DNA of 6,433 nt from Prevotellaceae bacterium (GTDB lineage: Bacteria; Bacteroidota; Bacteroidia; Bacteroidales; UBA932), in contig JAITPP010000135.1 of NCBI GenBank assembly GCA_031289385.1, positions 1-6,433 on the forward strand. The letters are read 5' to 3'. Positions 1-5,687 of the stretch are shown here, in pieces. A model generated the notes under the pieces. It was given only the letters and a program-made list of their open reading frames with translations, did not search any database and had not been told where the DNA came from. The position numbers were made by a program, and so were the translations under genes. Each line of letters begins with the position of its first letter. Within the stretch, counting starts at the first letter, position 1.

Positions 1-2
1 TT

Positions 3-221
3 GGTTTATCGAAAATTATAGACAACATTCACGAAATGGAAAAGAAAGAAATTACCAAAATCAAATACGACGAATATCGCGAATGGTTTATATATTTTCT
101 GCTGCTTTCATTAGTATTAATAATTGCAGAAATGCTGGTGCTGGAACGTAAAAATAAATGGCTTAACAGCATTGATATTTTTAGAAGTAAAAAATTGAAA
201 TTGAAAAATCAAAAAGTATGA
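3..221 (+). CDS. batB: BatB C-terminal end (partial, 5' end outside window)
   Basis: The reading frame is open from the first bases of the window, so the ATG at 36 is an internal Met and not the start. The visible 72 residues begin with a short amphipathic stretch (..KIIDNIHEMEKKEI..) and then one membrane segment (WFIYFLLLSLVLIIAEMLVL). A basic tail, ERKNKWLNSIDIF, follows. BatA/BatB proteins are VWA-domain membrane proteins of the Bacteroides aerotolerance operon, and a final helix followed by an E(R/K)K..W motif is typical of their C-terminus. The VWA domain itself lies outside the window. The stop codon overlaps the batC start (ATGA, 218-221), which suggests translational coupling. The identification rests on this tail plus the batC-batD-batE order that follows. 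Confidence 0.85.
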   Translation, partial: GLSKIIDNIHEMEKKEITKIKYDEYREWFIYFLLLSLVLIIAEMLVLERKNKWLNSIDIFRSKKLKLKNQKV

Positions 222-976
222 AAAAGATATTTGCAATAATATTATTTGTATTTATAATTTTTGACGCATATTCACAAAAAGCCGAACGCAGTGATATGCG
301 ACAAGGCAACAAATTATATAAACAGCAAAAATATGCGGATGCCGAAACAGCATACAGGCGCGGGCTGCAAAAAAATTCCGAATCGGCAAAAGGTAAATAC
401 AATTTGGCAAATTCTATTTATCGCCAAGAGCACTACGAGGACGCAGCAAAATTGTATAAAGAATTGGCAAAACCCAAAATTGATTCTACACAATCCGTGC
501 AAACATATCACAATTTGGGAAACGCAATGCTGAAACAGGCTATAAAAGATAAAGAGCAACAAGGACAACACGTTGCCGCAAATCAAGAACAACTGAAAGA
601 AAGCATCGAAGCCTACAAAAAAGCGTTGAAACTTAATCCGTCGGATATCGAAACCAAATCGAATTTGGCTTATGCACAAAAACTTTTGGCTAAAAACGGC
701 GGCGGTGGAGGTGGCGGCGGCGGCGGAAATGATAATCAGCAAAATCAAGACAATCAAAATCAGGATAATCAGGATAACCAAGATAATAATGACGATAAGC
801 AAAATCAAGATAAAAAAGAAGACAACGGAAAACAACCGCAGCCACACTCTATGAGCAAACAGGATATTGACAGAATGTTGGATGCCGTGCGTGCACAGGA
901 AGAAAAAACAAAAGAAAAAGTAGATAAAGAAAAAGCGCAGGCTGCAAAAAAAGTAACACCCGAAAAAAATTGGTAA
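218..976 (+). CDS. batC: BatC, periplasmic TPR protein of the Bat operon
   Basis: The product is 252 aa. A signal peptide (residues 1-20, MKKIFAIILFVFIIFDAYSQ) indicates export to the periplasm. TPR helices cover residues 25-58 and 59-90, with a third unit around 95-145 ending KKALKLNPSD. Ten consecutive glycines (161-170) then lead into a linker rich in Asn, Gln and Asp (about 171-205). The C-terminal charged segment (about 211-252, IDRMLDAVRAQEEKTKEKV.. ending EKNW) resembles the conserved BatC tail, which usually ends KDW. BatC is thought to act with the other Bat proteins as a scaffold in an envelope complex linked to aerotolerance or stress; its biochemical role is not settled. The start overlaps the batB stop, and batD follows after 12 bp. 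The low-complexity linker is unusually repetitive and probably varies between strains. Confidence 0.9.
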   Translation: MKKIFAIILFVFIIFDAYSQKAERSDMRQGNKLYKQQKYADAETAYRRGLQKNSESAKGKYNLANSIYRQEHYEDAAKLYKELAKPKIDSTQSVQTYHNLGNAMLKQAIKDKEQQGQHVAANQEQLKESIEAYKKALKLNPSDIETKSNLAYAQKLLAKNGGGGGGGGGGNDNQQNQDNQNQDNQDNQDNNDDKQNQDKKEDNGKQPQPHSMSKQDIDRMLDAVRAQEEKTKEKVDKEKAQAAKKVTPEKNW

Positions 977-988
977 AAATCATCATAT

Positions 989-2725
989 ATGAAAAAGACA
1001 ATAAAAATATATTATAGATTAGTTTTACTGTTGGCAATGTTTTTTATTTTGCCTAATATTGGAACGGCGCAAGTATTCAGCGCACAAGCACCAAATATTG
1101 TTGCTGTTGGCGAGGCGTTTAATTACACCCTTATAGTCAATGGAAACGGACAAGTAACATCTTTACCTGATTTTCCTTCCGAGTTTGAACAGAGAGGAAC
1201 AACACAACGAGCTTCTAAGCATAATGGTAAAATTACAGTATTGTATTATTTTGCTTTGCAAGCTCTACAAGAAGGAAAATTTACCATAGGCGAAGCAACA
1301 ATGGTTGATGCAAACGGCAATACTCACACAACAAAACCTGTTACTATTGAAGTAATGCAGGCAGCGACACAGCAAAATTCTGCAAATAATAATGGTGCAG
1401 ATATTTTCATTCGTATTATTCCAAGCCGAACAAGTTTGTATCGTGGCGATAAACTTACCGCTACACTTAAATTATATTATAGTCTTAGCCCTCAGACAGA
1501 TATAGGTTATAAGAATTTTAAACTTCCTTCATTTGATGGATTTTGGAAAACAGACATTGAAAATGCCGCTCAAAGTCCTGTACGCGAAAATATTAACGGT
1601 AAAATATATGAAACACAGGTTTTAATGGCATGGACACTTAGTCCGCAGAAAACAGGCGTTTTGCAAATTGCCCCTGCCGATATAACATGGTTGATACGTA
1701 AACAGGTACGTTTAAATATGTTTATGAATGATGTTGAGGAATCACAAAAACAAACAAAATCGCCTGTTGTTACAATAAATGTAAAAGATATGCCGTCGGG
1801 AGCACCGTCGTCGTTTACGGGAGCAGTTGGAAATTATACAATGACAGCCTCATTGTCGAAAGATAATGTAACAGCCAACGATGCCGTTTCGCTGAATGTG
1901 AAAATAAGCGGAAACGGAAATTTCAGTTTGATAGGCGAGCCTCAATTAAAATTACCACCCGATTTTGATACCTACGATTCTAAAAAAACATTAACAGCTA
2001 ATTCGGTAAATTTTGAATATTTTTTAATACCGCGCTCAGCAGGAACATTTACAATAGAGCCTGTTGTATTTTCATATTTCAATCCGTCTGACGAAAATTA
2101 TCGCACCATTACAAGCAATCCAATGGTAATTGACGTTGAAAAAGACTTAAATTCGCAACAGCAAGTTACATTTGTAAATCCAACAAATCAACGCGACGTG
2201 CAAATTTTGGCATCCGATATACGATTTATAAAAAACAAACCCGAAACATGGCACGCCAAAGGCTCGCGTTTTCTTGGATTAAAACATTTTTATCCTTGGT
2301 ATATCATATCGGGAATTATGTTTTTGCTGATATATTTCTTCCTGCGCAAAAAAAATAAAGACTCGCAAAACATAGTTCTAATGCGCAATCGCAAAGCAAA
2401 AGGAATAGCAAAAAAACGATTGAAAGTAGCGGAAAAATCGATGAAACTTAATAATGCTGCAAACTTTTATGATGAATTGTTGAAAGCAATATGGGGTTAT
2501 CTTGGCGATAAATATTTGATACCCGTTGCCGAACTGTCGCGCAATAACGTGAGCGAACTGCTTGCCGAAAAATGCGTAGAACAAAAATATATAGAGCAAC
2601 TGATAAGCATTGTAGATGAATGTGAATATGCGCGTTATGCACCCGGCGCAAGTTCTTTGCAAATGCACTCGCTTTACGATAATACGATAGAAGTTATGAG
2701 TAAACTGGAACAAAAAACCAAATAA
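989..2725 (+). CDS. batD: BatD, oxygen-tolerance periplasmic protein with membrane anchor
   Basis: The product is 578 aa. Residues 1-27 form a signal peptide (hydrophobic LVLLLAMFFILPNIGTAQ). The large exported part (about 28-430) is rich in beta strands and matches the BatD 'oxygen tolerance' family by its start (VFSAQAPNIVAVGEAFNYTLIVNG), the G.F..P.FD.. spacing and the repeated Ig-like segments (for example SLNVKISGNGNFSLIGEP). One membrane helix (about 437-455, WYIISGIMFLLIYFF) is followed by a basic cytoplasmic region of about 120 residues, with RNRKAKGIAKKRL and a helical DELLKAIWGYLGDKY segment typical of the family. The length is normal for BatD. It lies 12 bp after batC and 27 bp before batE, so it is probably cotranscribed with both. 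A role in oxygen or stress tolerance comes from family knowledge; nothing here shows the mechanism. Confidence 0.93.
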   Translation: MKKTIKIYYRLVLLLAMFFILPNIGTAQVFSAQAPNIVAVGEAFNYTLIVNGNGQVTSLPDFPSEFEQRGTTQRASKHNGKITVLYYFALQALQEGKFTIGEATMVDANGNTHTTKPVTIEVMQAATQQNSANNNGADIFIRIIPSRTSLYRGDKLTATLKLYYSLSPQTDIGYKNFKLPSFDGFWKTDIENAAQSPVRENINGKIYETQVLMAWTLSPQKTGVLQIAPADITWLIRKQVRLNMFMNDVEESQKQTKSPVVTINVKDMPSGAPSSFTGAVGNYTMTASLSKDNVTANDAVSLNVKISGNGNFSLIGEPQLKLPPDFDTYDSKKTLTANSVNFEYFLIPRSAGTFTIEPVVFSYFNPSDENYRTITSNPMVIDVEKDLNSQQQVTFVNPTNQRDVQILASDIRFIKNKPETWHAKGSRFLGLKHFYPWYIISGIMFLLIYFFLRKKNKDSQNIVLMRNRKAKGIAKKRLKVAEKSMKLNNAANFYDELLKAIWGYLGDKYLIPVAELSRNNVSELLAEKCVEQKYIEQLISIVDECEYARYAPGASSLQMHSLYDNTIEVMSKLEQKTK

Positions 2726-2752
2726 AATTTGATTTAACGAAAAAATATTAAT

Positions 2753-3556
2753 ATGAAAAAATATATCATTTTACTTTCGATAATTCTGTTTGCAAATAAC
2801 ATTTCAGCACAAAATGCAGACTCAATATTCACAGATGAAAATGCAACAGAACAGCAGCCGCAAACTCCTGCAAGCGTAGATTCATTGTTTGTTAAGGCAA
2901 ATAAATTGTATAACGAAGGAAAATATGAAGATGCCGTAGATTTTTACGAAGATATTCTTGACGAAGGTTTGGAATCATCGTATTTATATTACAATATCGG
3001 CAACGCATATTTCAAGCAAAACGCATTAGGCTCGGCAATATTAAATTACGAGCGTGCTTACCGCCTCAATCCTTCTGACGAAGACATAAACCATAATCTG
3101 GCATTGGCGCGTACACAAATAGCCGATAAATTCGTTGAAGTTCCCGAATTTTTTCTAATAACCTTTTATGGAAAAATTAAATCGCTGTTTGCAGTAAACA
3201 CGTGGGGTGTGATGGGATTACTGTCGTTTGTCGTAGTTTTGATTTTGGCATTACTGTTTTTGTTTGCGCCAAGTTTATTTATTCGCCGAATATCATTTTG
3301 GATTGCCTGCTTTGTCTTGCTGTTTTCAATTTCGTGCAAACTGATAGAAAACAATATACGCAAATACGACAACGCCGTTGTTTTCGTTCCCGTGCTAACT
3401 GCAAAAACCTCGCCCGACGATAGCGGAAAAGATATGTTTTTGTTGCACGAAGGAACAAAAGTTATAGTTCGCGAAACCTTCAACGAATGGACAAAAATAC
3501 AACTGCCCAACGGCGAACAAGGCTGGGTTGTAAGCGAGGCTATTACTATTATTTAA
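2753..3556 (+). CDS. batE: BatE, TPR and SH3-domain membrane protein of the Bat operon
   Basis: The product is 267 aa. The signal peptide is residues 1-19 (..LFANNISA/Q). Two TPRs follow at about 43-76 (ANKLYNEGKYEDAVDFYEDIL) and 77-110 (YYNIGNAYFKQNALGSAILN, ending YRLNPSDE). Two membrane helices come next (about 151-176 and 179-198). The C-terminal part (about 208-267) is a bacterial SH3-like domain, recognisable from VLTAKTSPDDSGKDMFLLHE, the hydrophobic strand TKVIVRETF and the ending NGEQGWVVSEAI. This TPR-TM-TM-SH3 layout is that of BatE, the last gene of many Bat operons. The repeat field starts directly after its stop codon, so it is the last gene of the transcription unit here. No clear intrinsic terminator is visible; the palindromes from 3722 on could serve as 3' ends. 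Confidence 0.9.
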   Translation: MKKYIILLSIILFANNISAQNADSIFTDENATEQQPQTPASVDSLFVKANKLYNEGKYEDAVDFYEDILDEGLESSYLYYNIGNAYFKQNALGSAILNYERAYRLNPSDEDINHNLALARTQIADKFVEVPEFFLITFYGKIKSLFAVNTWGVMGLLSFVVVLILALLFLFAPSLFIRRISFWIACFVLLFSISCKLIENNIRKYDNAVVFVPVLTAKTSPDDSGKDMFLLHEGTKVIVRETFNEWTKIQLPNGEQGWVVSEAITII

Positions 3557-3710
3557 ATAGTGGTTAGTGATTAATGATTAGTGGTTAGTGATTAATGGTT
3601 AATGATTAGTGGTTAATGATTAATGATTAGTGGTTAATGATTAGTGGTTAGTGATTAATGATTAATGATTAATGATTAATGGTTAGTGATTAGTGGTTAA
3701 TGATTAGTGA
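3557..3710. repeat. Array of 7-bp units, TTA(A/G)TG(A/G)
   Basis: From 3564 to 3710 there are 21 contiguous heptamers with no indel, preceded by one imperfect unit at 3557. Only positions 4 and 7 of the unit vary, and only between A and G. The four types occur as TTAATGA 9 times, TTAGTGA 5, TTAGTGG 5 and TTAATGG 2, in no simple order. It begins at the first base after the batE stop. Every frame is closed by stops, so it is non-coding. Copy number would be expected to vary by slippage. Confidence 0.97.
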
Positions 3711-3721
3711 TTAACAATCAA

Positions 3722-4271
3722 CGCCCTGAAAGGGCAGCATAATTCAACGTATGGCAACACCCTATGAATTAACAACCAACGCCCTGAAAGGGCAAAATAA
3801 TTCAGCGTGGGGCAACACCCTACGAAGAATTGAACAATGAAAATTGATAATTAACAATTAACAATTAATAATTAACCAGTAATCATTAAAAAAAGCGCCC
3901 TGAAAGGGCAAAATAATTCAGCGTAGGGCAACACCCTACGAAGAATTGATAATTGAAAATTGAAAATTAACAATTAATCATTAACAATTAAAAAAAACGC
4001 CCTGAAAGGGCAACGTAATTCAACGTATGGCAACACCCTACGAAGAATGTGTTTAATGTGAGAATATGAAAATTAAAAAACAACTAACAATTAATCATTA
4101 ACAATTAATCATTAAAAAAAGCGCCCTGAAAGGGCAAAATAAATTCAGCGTGTGTCAACGCCCTACGAAGAATTGAAAATTGATAATTAACAATTAATCA
4201 TTAACAATTAATCATTAAAAAAAGCGCCCTGAAAGGGCAAAATAATTCAGCGTGGGGCAACGCCCTACGAA
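3722..4271. repeat. Six copies of a double-hairpin palindromic repeat with AT-rich spacers
   Basis: Copies lie at about 3722-3768, 3780-3832, 3896-3948, 3998-4048, 4122-4175 and 4225-4271. Each has hairpin 1, GCCCTgaaAGGGC, which is identical in all six. A linker of about 10-12 nt ending TTCARCG follows, then hairpin 2, best seen in copy 3 as CGTAGGGcaacaCCCTACG. Hairpin 2 has G.T pairs or mismatches in other copies. Copies 2-5 end in GAAGAAT. The spacers are AT-rich and built from TTAACAA/TTAATCA steps of 7 bp; the last two repeats sit 103 bp apart with nearly identical spacers. From memory, repeats reading 'NALKGQNNSAWGNAL' in one frame recur in Bacteroidota intergenic regions and are sometimes miscalled as proteins. 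Possible roles are 3'-end protection or termination of the bat transcript. No transposase is nearby. Confidence 0.92.
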
Positions 4272-4343
4272 AAAAACCGCAAACAAAAAAGTGCGGAGCA
4301 CAAAAGTAAATAGCACCACAACCGCCCACCCGCACGACTTGAA
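4272..4343. other. Short GC-richer stretch with small inverted repeats
   Basis: CCGCA (4277-4281) pairs with TGCGG (4292-4296), and GTGCggaGCAC (4291-4301) overlaps it as an alternative hairpin. The rest (CACCACAACCGCCCACCCGC region) shows no further structure and no reading frame worth reporting. Confidence 0.4.
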
Positions 4344-4385
4344 GAATTAAGAATTAAGAATTAAGAGTTAAGAATTAAGAATGTA
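4344..4385. repeat. 7-bp tract GAATTAA / GAGTTAA / GAATGTA
   Basis: There are six contiguous heptamers without indels: GAATTAA three times, GAGTTAA, GAATTAA, GAATGTA. The tract runs directly into the GCCCC palindromic element. The same tract type precedes the second copy of that element at 5820-5860. Confidence 0.93.
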
Positions 4386-4450
4386 GCCCCCAGCCCCTAA
4401 AGGGGAGTCTGGCAGTGCAGCAAAGTCCCCTTCAGGGGATTTAGGGGCTA
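4384..4450. repeat. GCCCC palindromic element, copy 1
   Basis: The ends are an inverted pair, TAGCCCC at 4384-4390 and GGGGCTA at 4444-4450. Inside are two hairpins, CCCCTaaAGGGG and TCCCCttcaGGGGA, separated by the linker TCTGGCAGTGCAGCAAAG. A related element lies at 5860-5945. It is a dispersed intergenic palindrome. The small minus-strand reading frame that covers it is a translation of the repeat and not a gene. Confidence 0.88.
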
Positions 4451-4489
4451 AAAAATGAAGAATGAAAATCACAAACTTTACATAACAAA

Positions 4490-4592
4490 AAAAACCTTTG
4501 CTCCCTTTGCAAAAAACTTTTGCGCGCCCTTTGCGGTAAAAAATAAAAAAAATAACCACAAAGTACACAAAGAAAGCACAATGAACACAAAA
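4490..4592. repeat. TTTGC-rich / CACAAAG-rich degenerate repeat
   Basis: The left half repeats CCTTTGC or CTTTTGC (4496-4535). The right half repeats CACAAAG or ACACAAA (4557-4590), with an A-rich AAAAATAAAAAAAATAA centre. CTTTG on the left can pair with CAAAG on the right, so the whole may fold as an imperfect long hairpin. It looks like another dispersed intergenic repeat; no coding sequence is supported. Confidence 0.55.
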
Positions 4593-4604
4593 AAATCTCA
4601 ACAA

Positions 4605-4684
4605 ACTTTATAACTTTAAAAACTTTATGAACTTTATGAACTTTAAAAACTTTAAAAACTTTATGAACTTTAAAAACTTTATAA
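4605..4684. repeat. 9-bp array ACTTTA(A/T)(A/G)A
   Basis: ACTTT recurs at 4605, 4613, 4622, 4631, 4640, 4649, 4658, 4667 and 4676. After the first step of 8 bp every step is 9 bp. The variants are ACTTTAAAA and ACTTTATGA, with a final ACTTTATAA. Because 9 is a multiple of 3, one frame stays open and reads as NF-M/K repeats, a product of the repeat and not a protein signal. Confidence 0.95.
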
Positions 4685-4774
4685 TTTTACACCTTTTTAA
4701 CTCTACAATTTCTTTATACATTCGTACCTTTTTTTTGCGTTACATCCCATTTTTTAACACTTCGCCAAAATTTT
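4685..4774. other. T-rich stretch without recognised feature
   Basis: It is pyrimidine-rich with several T runs (T8 near 4727, T6 near 4750). ACATCCCATTTTTT (4742-4755) vaguely resembles the GTCCCATTTTTT part of the operators near 5180, but no second half-site stands 21 bp away. Nothing else is seen. Confidence 0.3.
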
Positions 4775-4932
4775 TTTGTCCCATAATTTACATTATATTA
4801 AGTTTTAAACTAAATAAAATCAGCGTATTATGTTTATTTTGATATAAAAGGGCATATTGTTAAATTTGTAAATTATTGAAATTTAATTTATATTTGTAAC
4901 CAAAATTAACATAATGTAAATTATAGGACAAA
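4775..4932. repeat. 31-bp inverted repeat enclosing a promoter region (possible invertible element)
   Basis: The left arm is 4775-4805 and the right arm 4902-4932. The arms match at 28 of 31 positions as inverted repeats and contain a perfect 14-bp core (ATAATTTACATTAT at 4783-4796, its reverse complement at 4911-4924). Each arm has TTTGTCC at its outer end. The 96-bp interior carries promoter-like sequences in the + direction. Inverted repeats around a promoter are the layout of phase-variable promoters in Bacteroidota, but no recombinase gene is in the window. The element may instead be a MITE-like or palindromic remnant. The arms are directly visible; invertibility is inference. Confidence 0.6.
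4838..4896 (+). promoter_or_regulatory. Two overlapping Bacteroidota-type promoters
   Basis: TTTG (4838-4841), a 19-bp spacer and TAAATTTG (4861-4868) match the Bacteroidota consensus TTTG-N19/20-TAnnTTTG. The TTTG ending that -7 box can also serve as a -33 box for TATATTTG (4889-4896) after a 20-bp spacer. Both point toward the LytTR gene 376 bp further on. The region is AT-rich, so chance matches are possible, but two correctly spaced perfect matches in series are notable. The intervening 4900-5270 carries no long reading frame, so the transcript would be a long leader or a small RNA. Confidence 0.5.
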
Positions 4933-5008
4933 TATTTTCAGAACCTAATAAATGACATTAAGAAGTTAGTGAAATTAAAAGAGTTGGCATTGCAAGTAAA
5001 TTACGAGA

Positions 5009-5036
5009 TACAAATTACAAATTACAAAATACAAAT
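5009..5036. repeat. Short 7-bp tract TACAAAT/TACAAAA
   Basis: Four contiguous heptamers (TACAAAT, TACAAAT, TACAAAA, TACAAAT) end 11 bp before the first copy of the duplicated upstream module. The stretch 4933-5008 before it shows no gene or repeat. Confidence 0.8.
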
Positions 5037-5176
5037 AACTAAATAATAACGACTAATTACCAAATTTTGTACACATAATATAAAAAAAGTTACACTTAAG
5101 TGTTAAATTTGTTAAATGAAATGGGCGAGAAGTGTTAAAACGCTATTTTTCTATACTGATTATGAGGATATTCCAA

Positions 5177-5205
5177 ATTTGTCCCATTTTTTTTCGAATT
5201 TGTCC
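5177..5205 (+). promoter_or_regulatory. Putative LytTR operator, copy A: ATTTGTCC direct repeat, 21-bp period
   Basis: ATTTGTCC occurs at 5177-5184 and 5198-5205, start to start 21 bp, i.e. on the same face of the helix. LytTR-family proteins typically bind two direct repeats of about 9 bp separated by about 12 bp, which is the same geometry. Each repeat is followed by a CATTTTTTTTC tract. The arrangement is kept exactly in copy B at 6190-6218. Binding by the protein encoded just downstream is inference. Confidence 0.65.
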
Positions 5206-5228
5206 ACCCATTTTTTTTCTCTATCAAA

Positions 5229-5236
5229 TACTTTTG
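5229..5236 (+). promoter_or_regulatory. -7 box TACTTTTG of the LytTR gene promoter
   Basis: It is an exact match to TAnnTTTG, 36 bp before the ATG at 5273, giving a leader of about 30 nt. No TTTG lies 19-21 bp upstream; the nearest is inside the second ATTTGTCC repeat, 26 bp away. The promoter therefore looks weak alone and dependent on an activator bound just upstream. Confidence 0.6.
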
Positions 5237-5272
5237 TTCAACAAAAAATTATTAATTAAAAAAAACAATAAT

Positions 5273-5617
5273 ATGAATTACGACTCACAATACACAAAAG
5301 CAATAATCATTAAAAACAGAAAGATTATAAGACAACTTATTATTTCTGAAATAACGCACATTATATGTGAATCGTATATATGCGATATTTATACTCTAAC
5401 AGATAAATATACAACAACAAGATTGCTGAAAGCATTAGAAAAAGAATTGGACAAATTTAATTTTATCCGAATACACAACAATATTCTTATTAATGCAAAG
5501 CATCTTAGTTATATCGACAAAGACAAAAATATAGTAATTCTGAACACTAATATAGAACTACCATTCTCCGTAAGGCGTTGGAAAGATATAAAAAGTCGGT
5601 TACAGAAATTTGATTAG
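5273..5617 (+). CDS. Stand-alone LytTR-domain DNA-binding protein
   Basis: The product is 114 aa and consists of little more than a LytTR domain; there is no receiver, sensor or membrane segment. Motifs are the N-terminal strand region KAIIIKNRKIIRQLIISEIT (9-28) and the Y..IYTLTDK strand with TTTRLLKALEKEL (47-59). The hallmark FIRIHNNILINAKHLSYI (64-81) corresponds to the family's F.RiHrs.lVN..hI, and the C-terminal LPFSVRRWKDIKSRL (96-110) to ipvSrrr...l. Family members bind DNA as transcription regulators; R66/H68 and R101/R102 are the likely contact region by analogy with AgrA. The frame stays open back to a GTG at 5132, but ATG 5273 is preferred: the longer version would run through the operator and promoter and would start outside the domain. 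There is no Shine-Dalgarno sequence, as usual in this phylum. How its activity is controlled is not visible. Confidence 0.87.
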   Translation: MNYDSQYTKAIIIKNRKIIRQLIISEITHIICESYICDIYTLTDKYTTTRLLKALEKELDKFNFIRIHNNILINAKHLSYIDKDKNIVILNTNIELPFSVRRWKDIKSRLQKFD

Positions 5618-5619
5618 AA

Positions 5620-5672
5620 GAATGAAGAGTTAAGAATGAAGAAATGTAGGAATGTAGAAATGTAGAAATGAA
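5620..5672. repeat. 7-bp then 8-bp tract after the LytTR gene
   Basis: Three heptamers (GAATGAA, GAGTTAA, GAATGAA) pass without a gap into four octamers (GAAATGTA, GGAATGTA, GAAATGTA, GAAATGAA). It starts 2 bp after the stop codon of the LytTR gene, echoing the 7-bp array right after batE. Confidence 0.9.
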
Positions 5673-5687
5673 TATCAGATTGAATAG

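Larger units (their letters stand above)
5048..5251 (+). promoter_or_regulatory. Duplicated upstream regulatory module, copy A (before LytTR gene)
   Basis: This stretch aligns over its whole length with 6058-6265 at roughly 85-90% identity by eye, with only short indels. It opens with AACGACTAATTACCAAA, then has the 12-bp palindrome ACACTTAAGTGT (5092-5103). AAGTGTTAAA occurs twice, 32 bp apart (5098 and 5130), with TAAATTTG at 5104-5111. Next come TGATTATGAGG, the two ATTTGTCC repeats, a TACTTTTG box and TCAACAAAAAATTA. The similarity stops about 20 bp before the LytTR start codon and is absent from the coding sequences, so what is duplicated is regulatory DNA. Confidence 0.85.

Noticed and set aside
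314..847. Minus-strand 177-aa hydrophobic frame inside batC
   Set aside because: It is a shadow of the Asn/Gln/Lys-rich batC codons, which read as Ile/Leu/Phe on the opposite strand.
2378..2713. Minus-strand frames inside batD
   Set aside because: They are shadows of the A-rich batD coding sequence with no recognisable domain or start context.
3722..4271. CRISPR array
   Set aside because: Six regularly placed repeats, but the intervals range from 58 to 124 bp, the spacers are themselves repetitive AT-rich sequence, the repeats are degenerate in their second half, and no cas gene is present.
4368..4604. Minus-strand gene over the GCCCC and TTTGC repeats
   Set aside because: The frame is a translation of repeats on both halves, has no domain and no promoter, and its Phe-rich composition follows the A-rich + strand.
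4627..4842. 71-aa + strand protein rich in Asn-Phe
   Set aside because: The first part is the 9-bp array read in frame, and the remainder runs through the left inverted-repeat arm; there is no family signature.
5449..5456. GGACAAAT inside the LytTR gene as a further operator half-site
   Set aside because: Single copy, no partner 21 bp away, and it is explained by the Leu-Asp-Lys-Phe codons.
5132..5617. Longer LytTR protein starting at GTG 5132
   Set aside because: The extra 47 codons cover the duplicated operator and promoter, are not conserved in frame in copy B (an indel shifts it), and add Phe/Ile-rich sequence outside the domain. ATG 5273 fits the domain edge.
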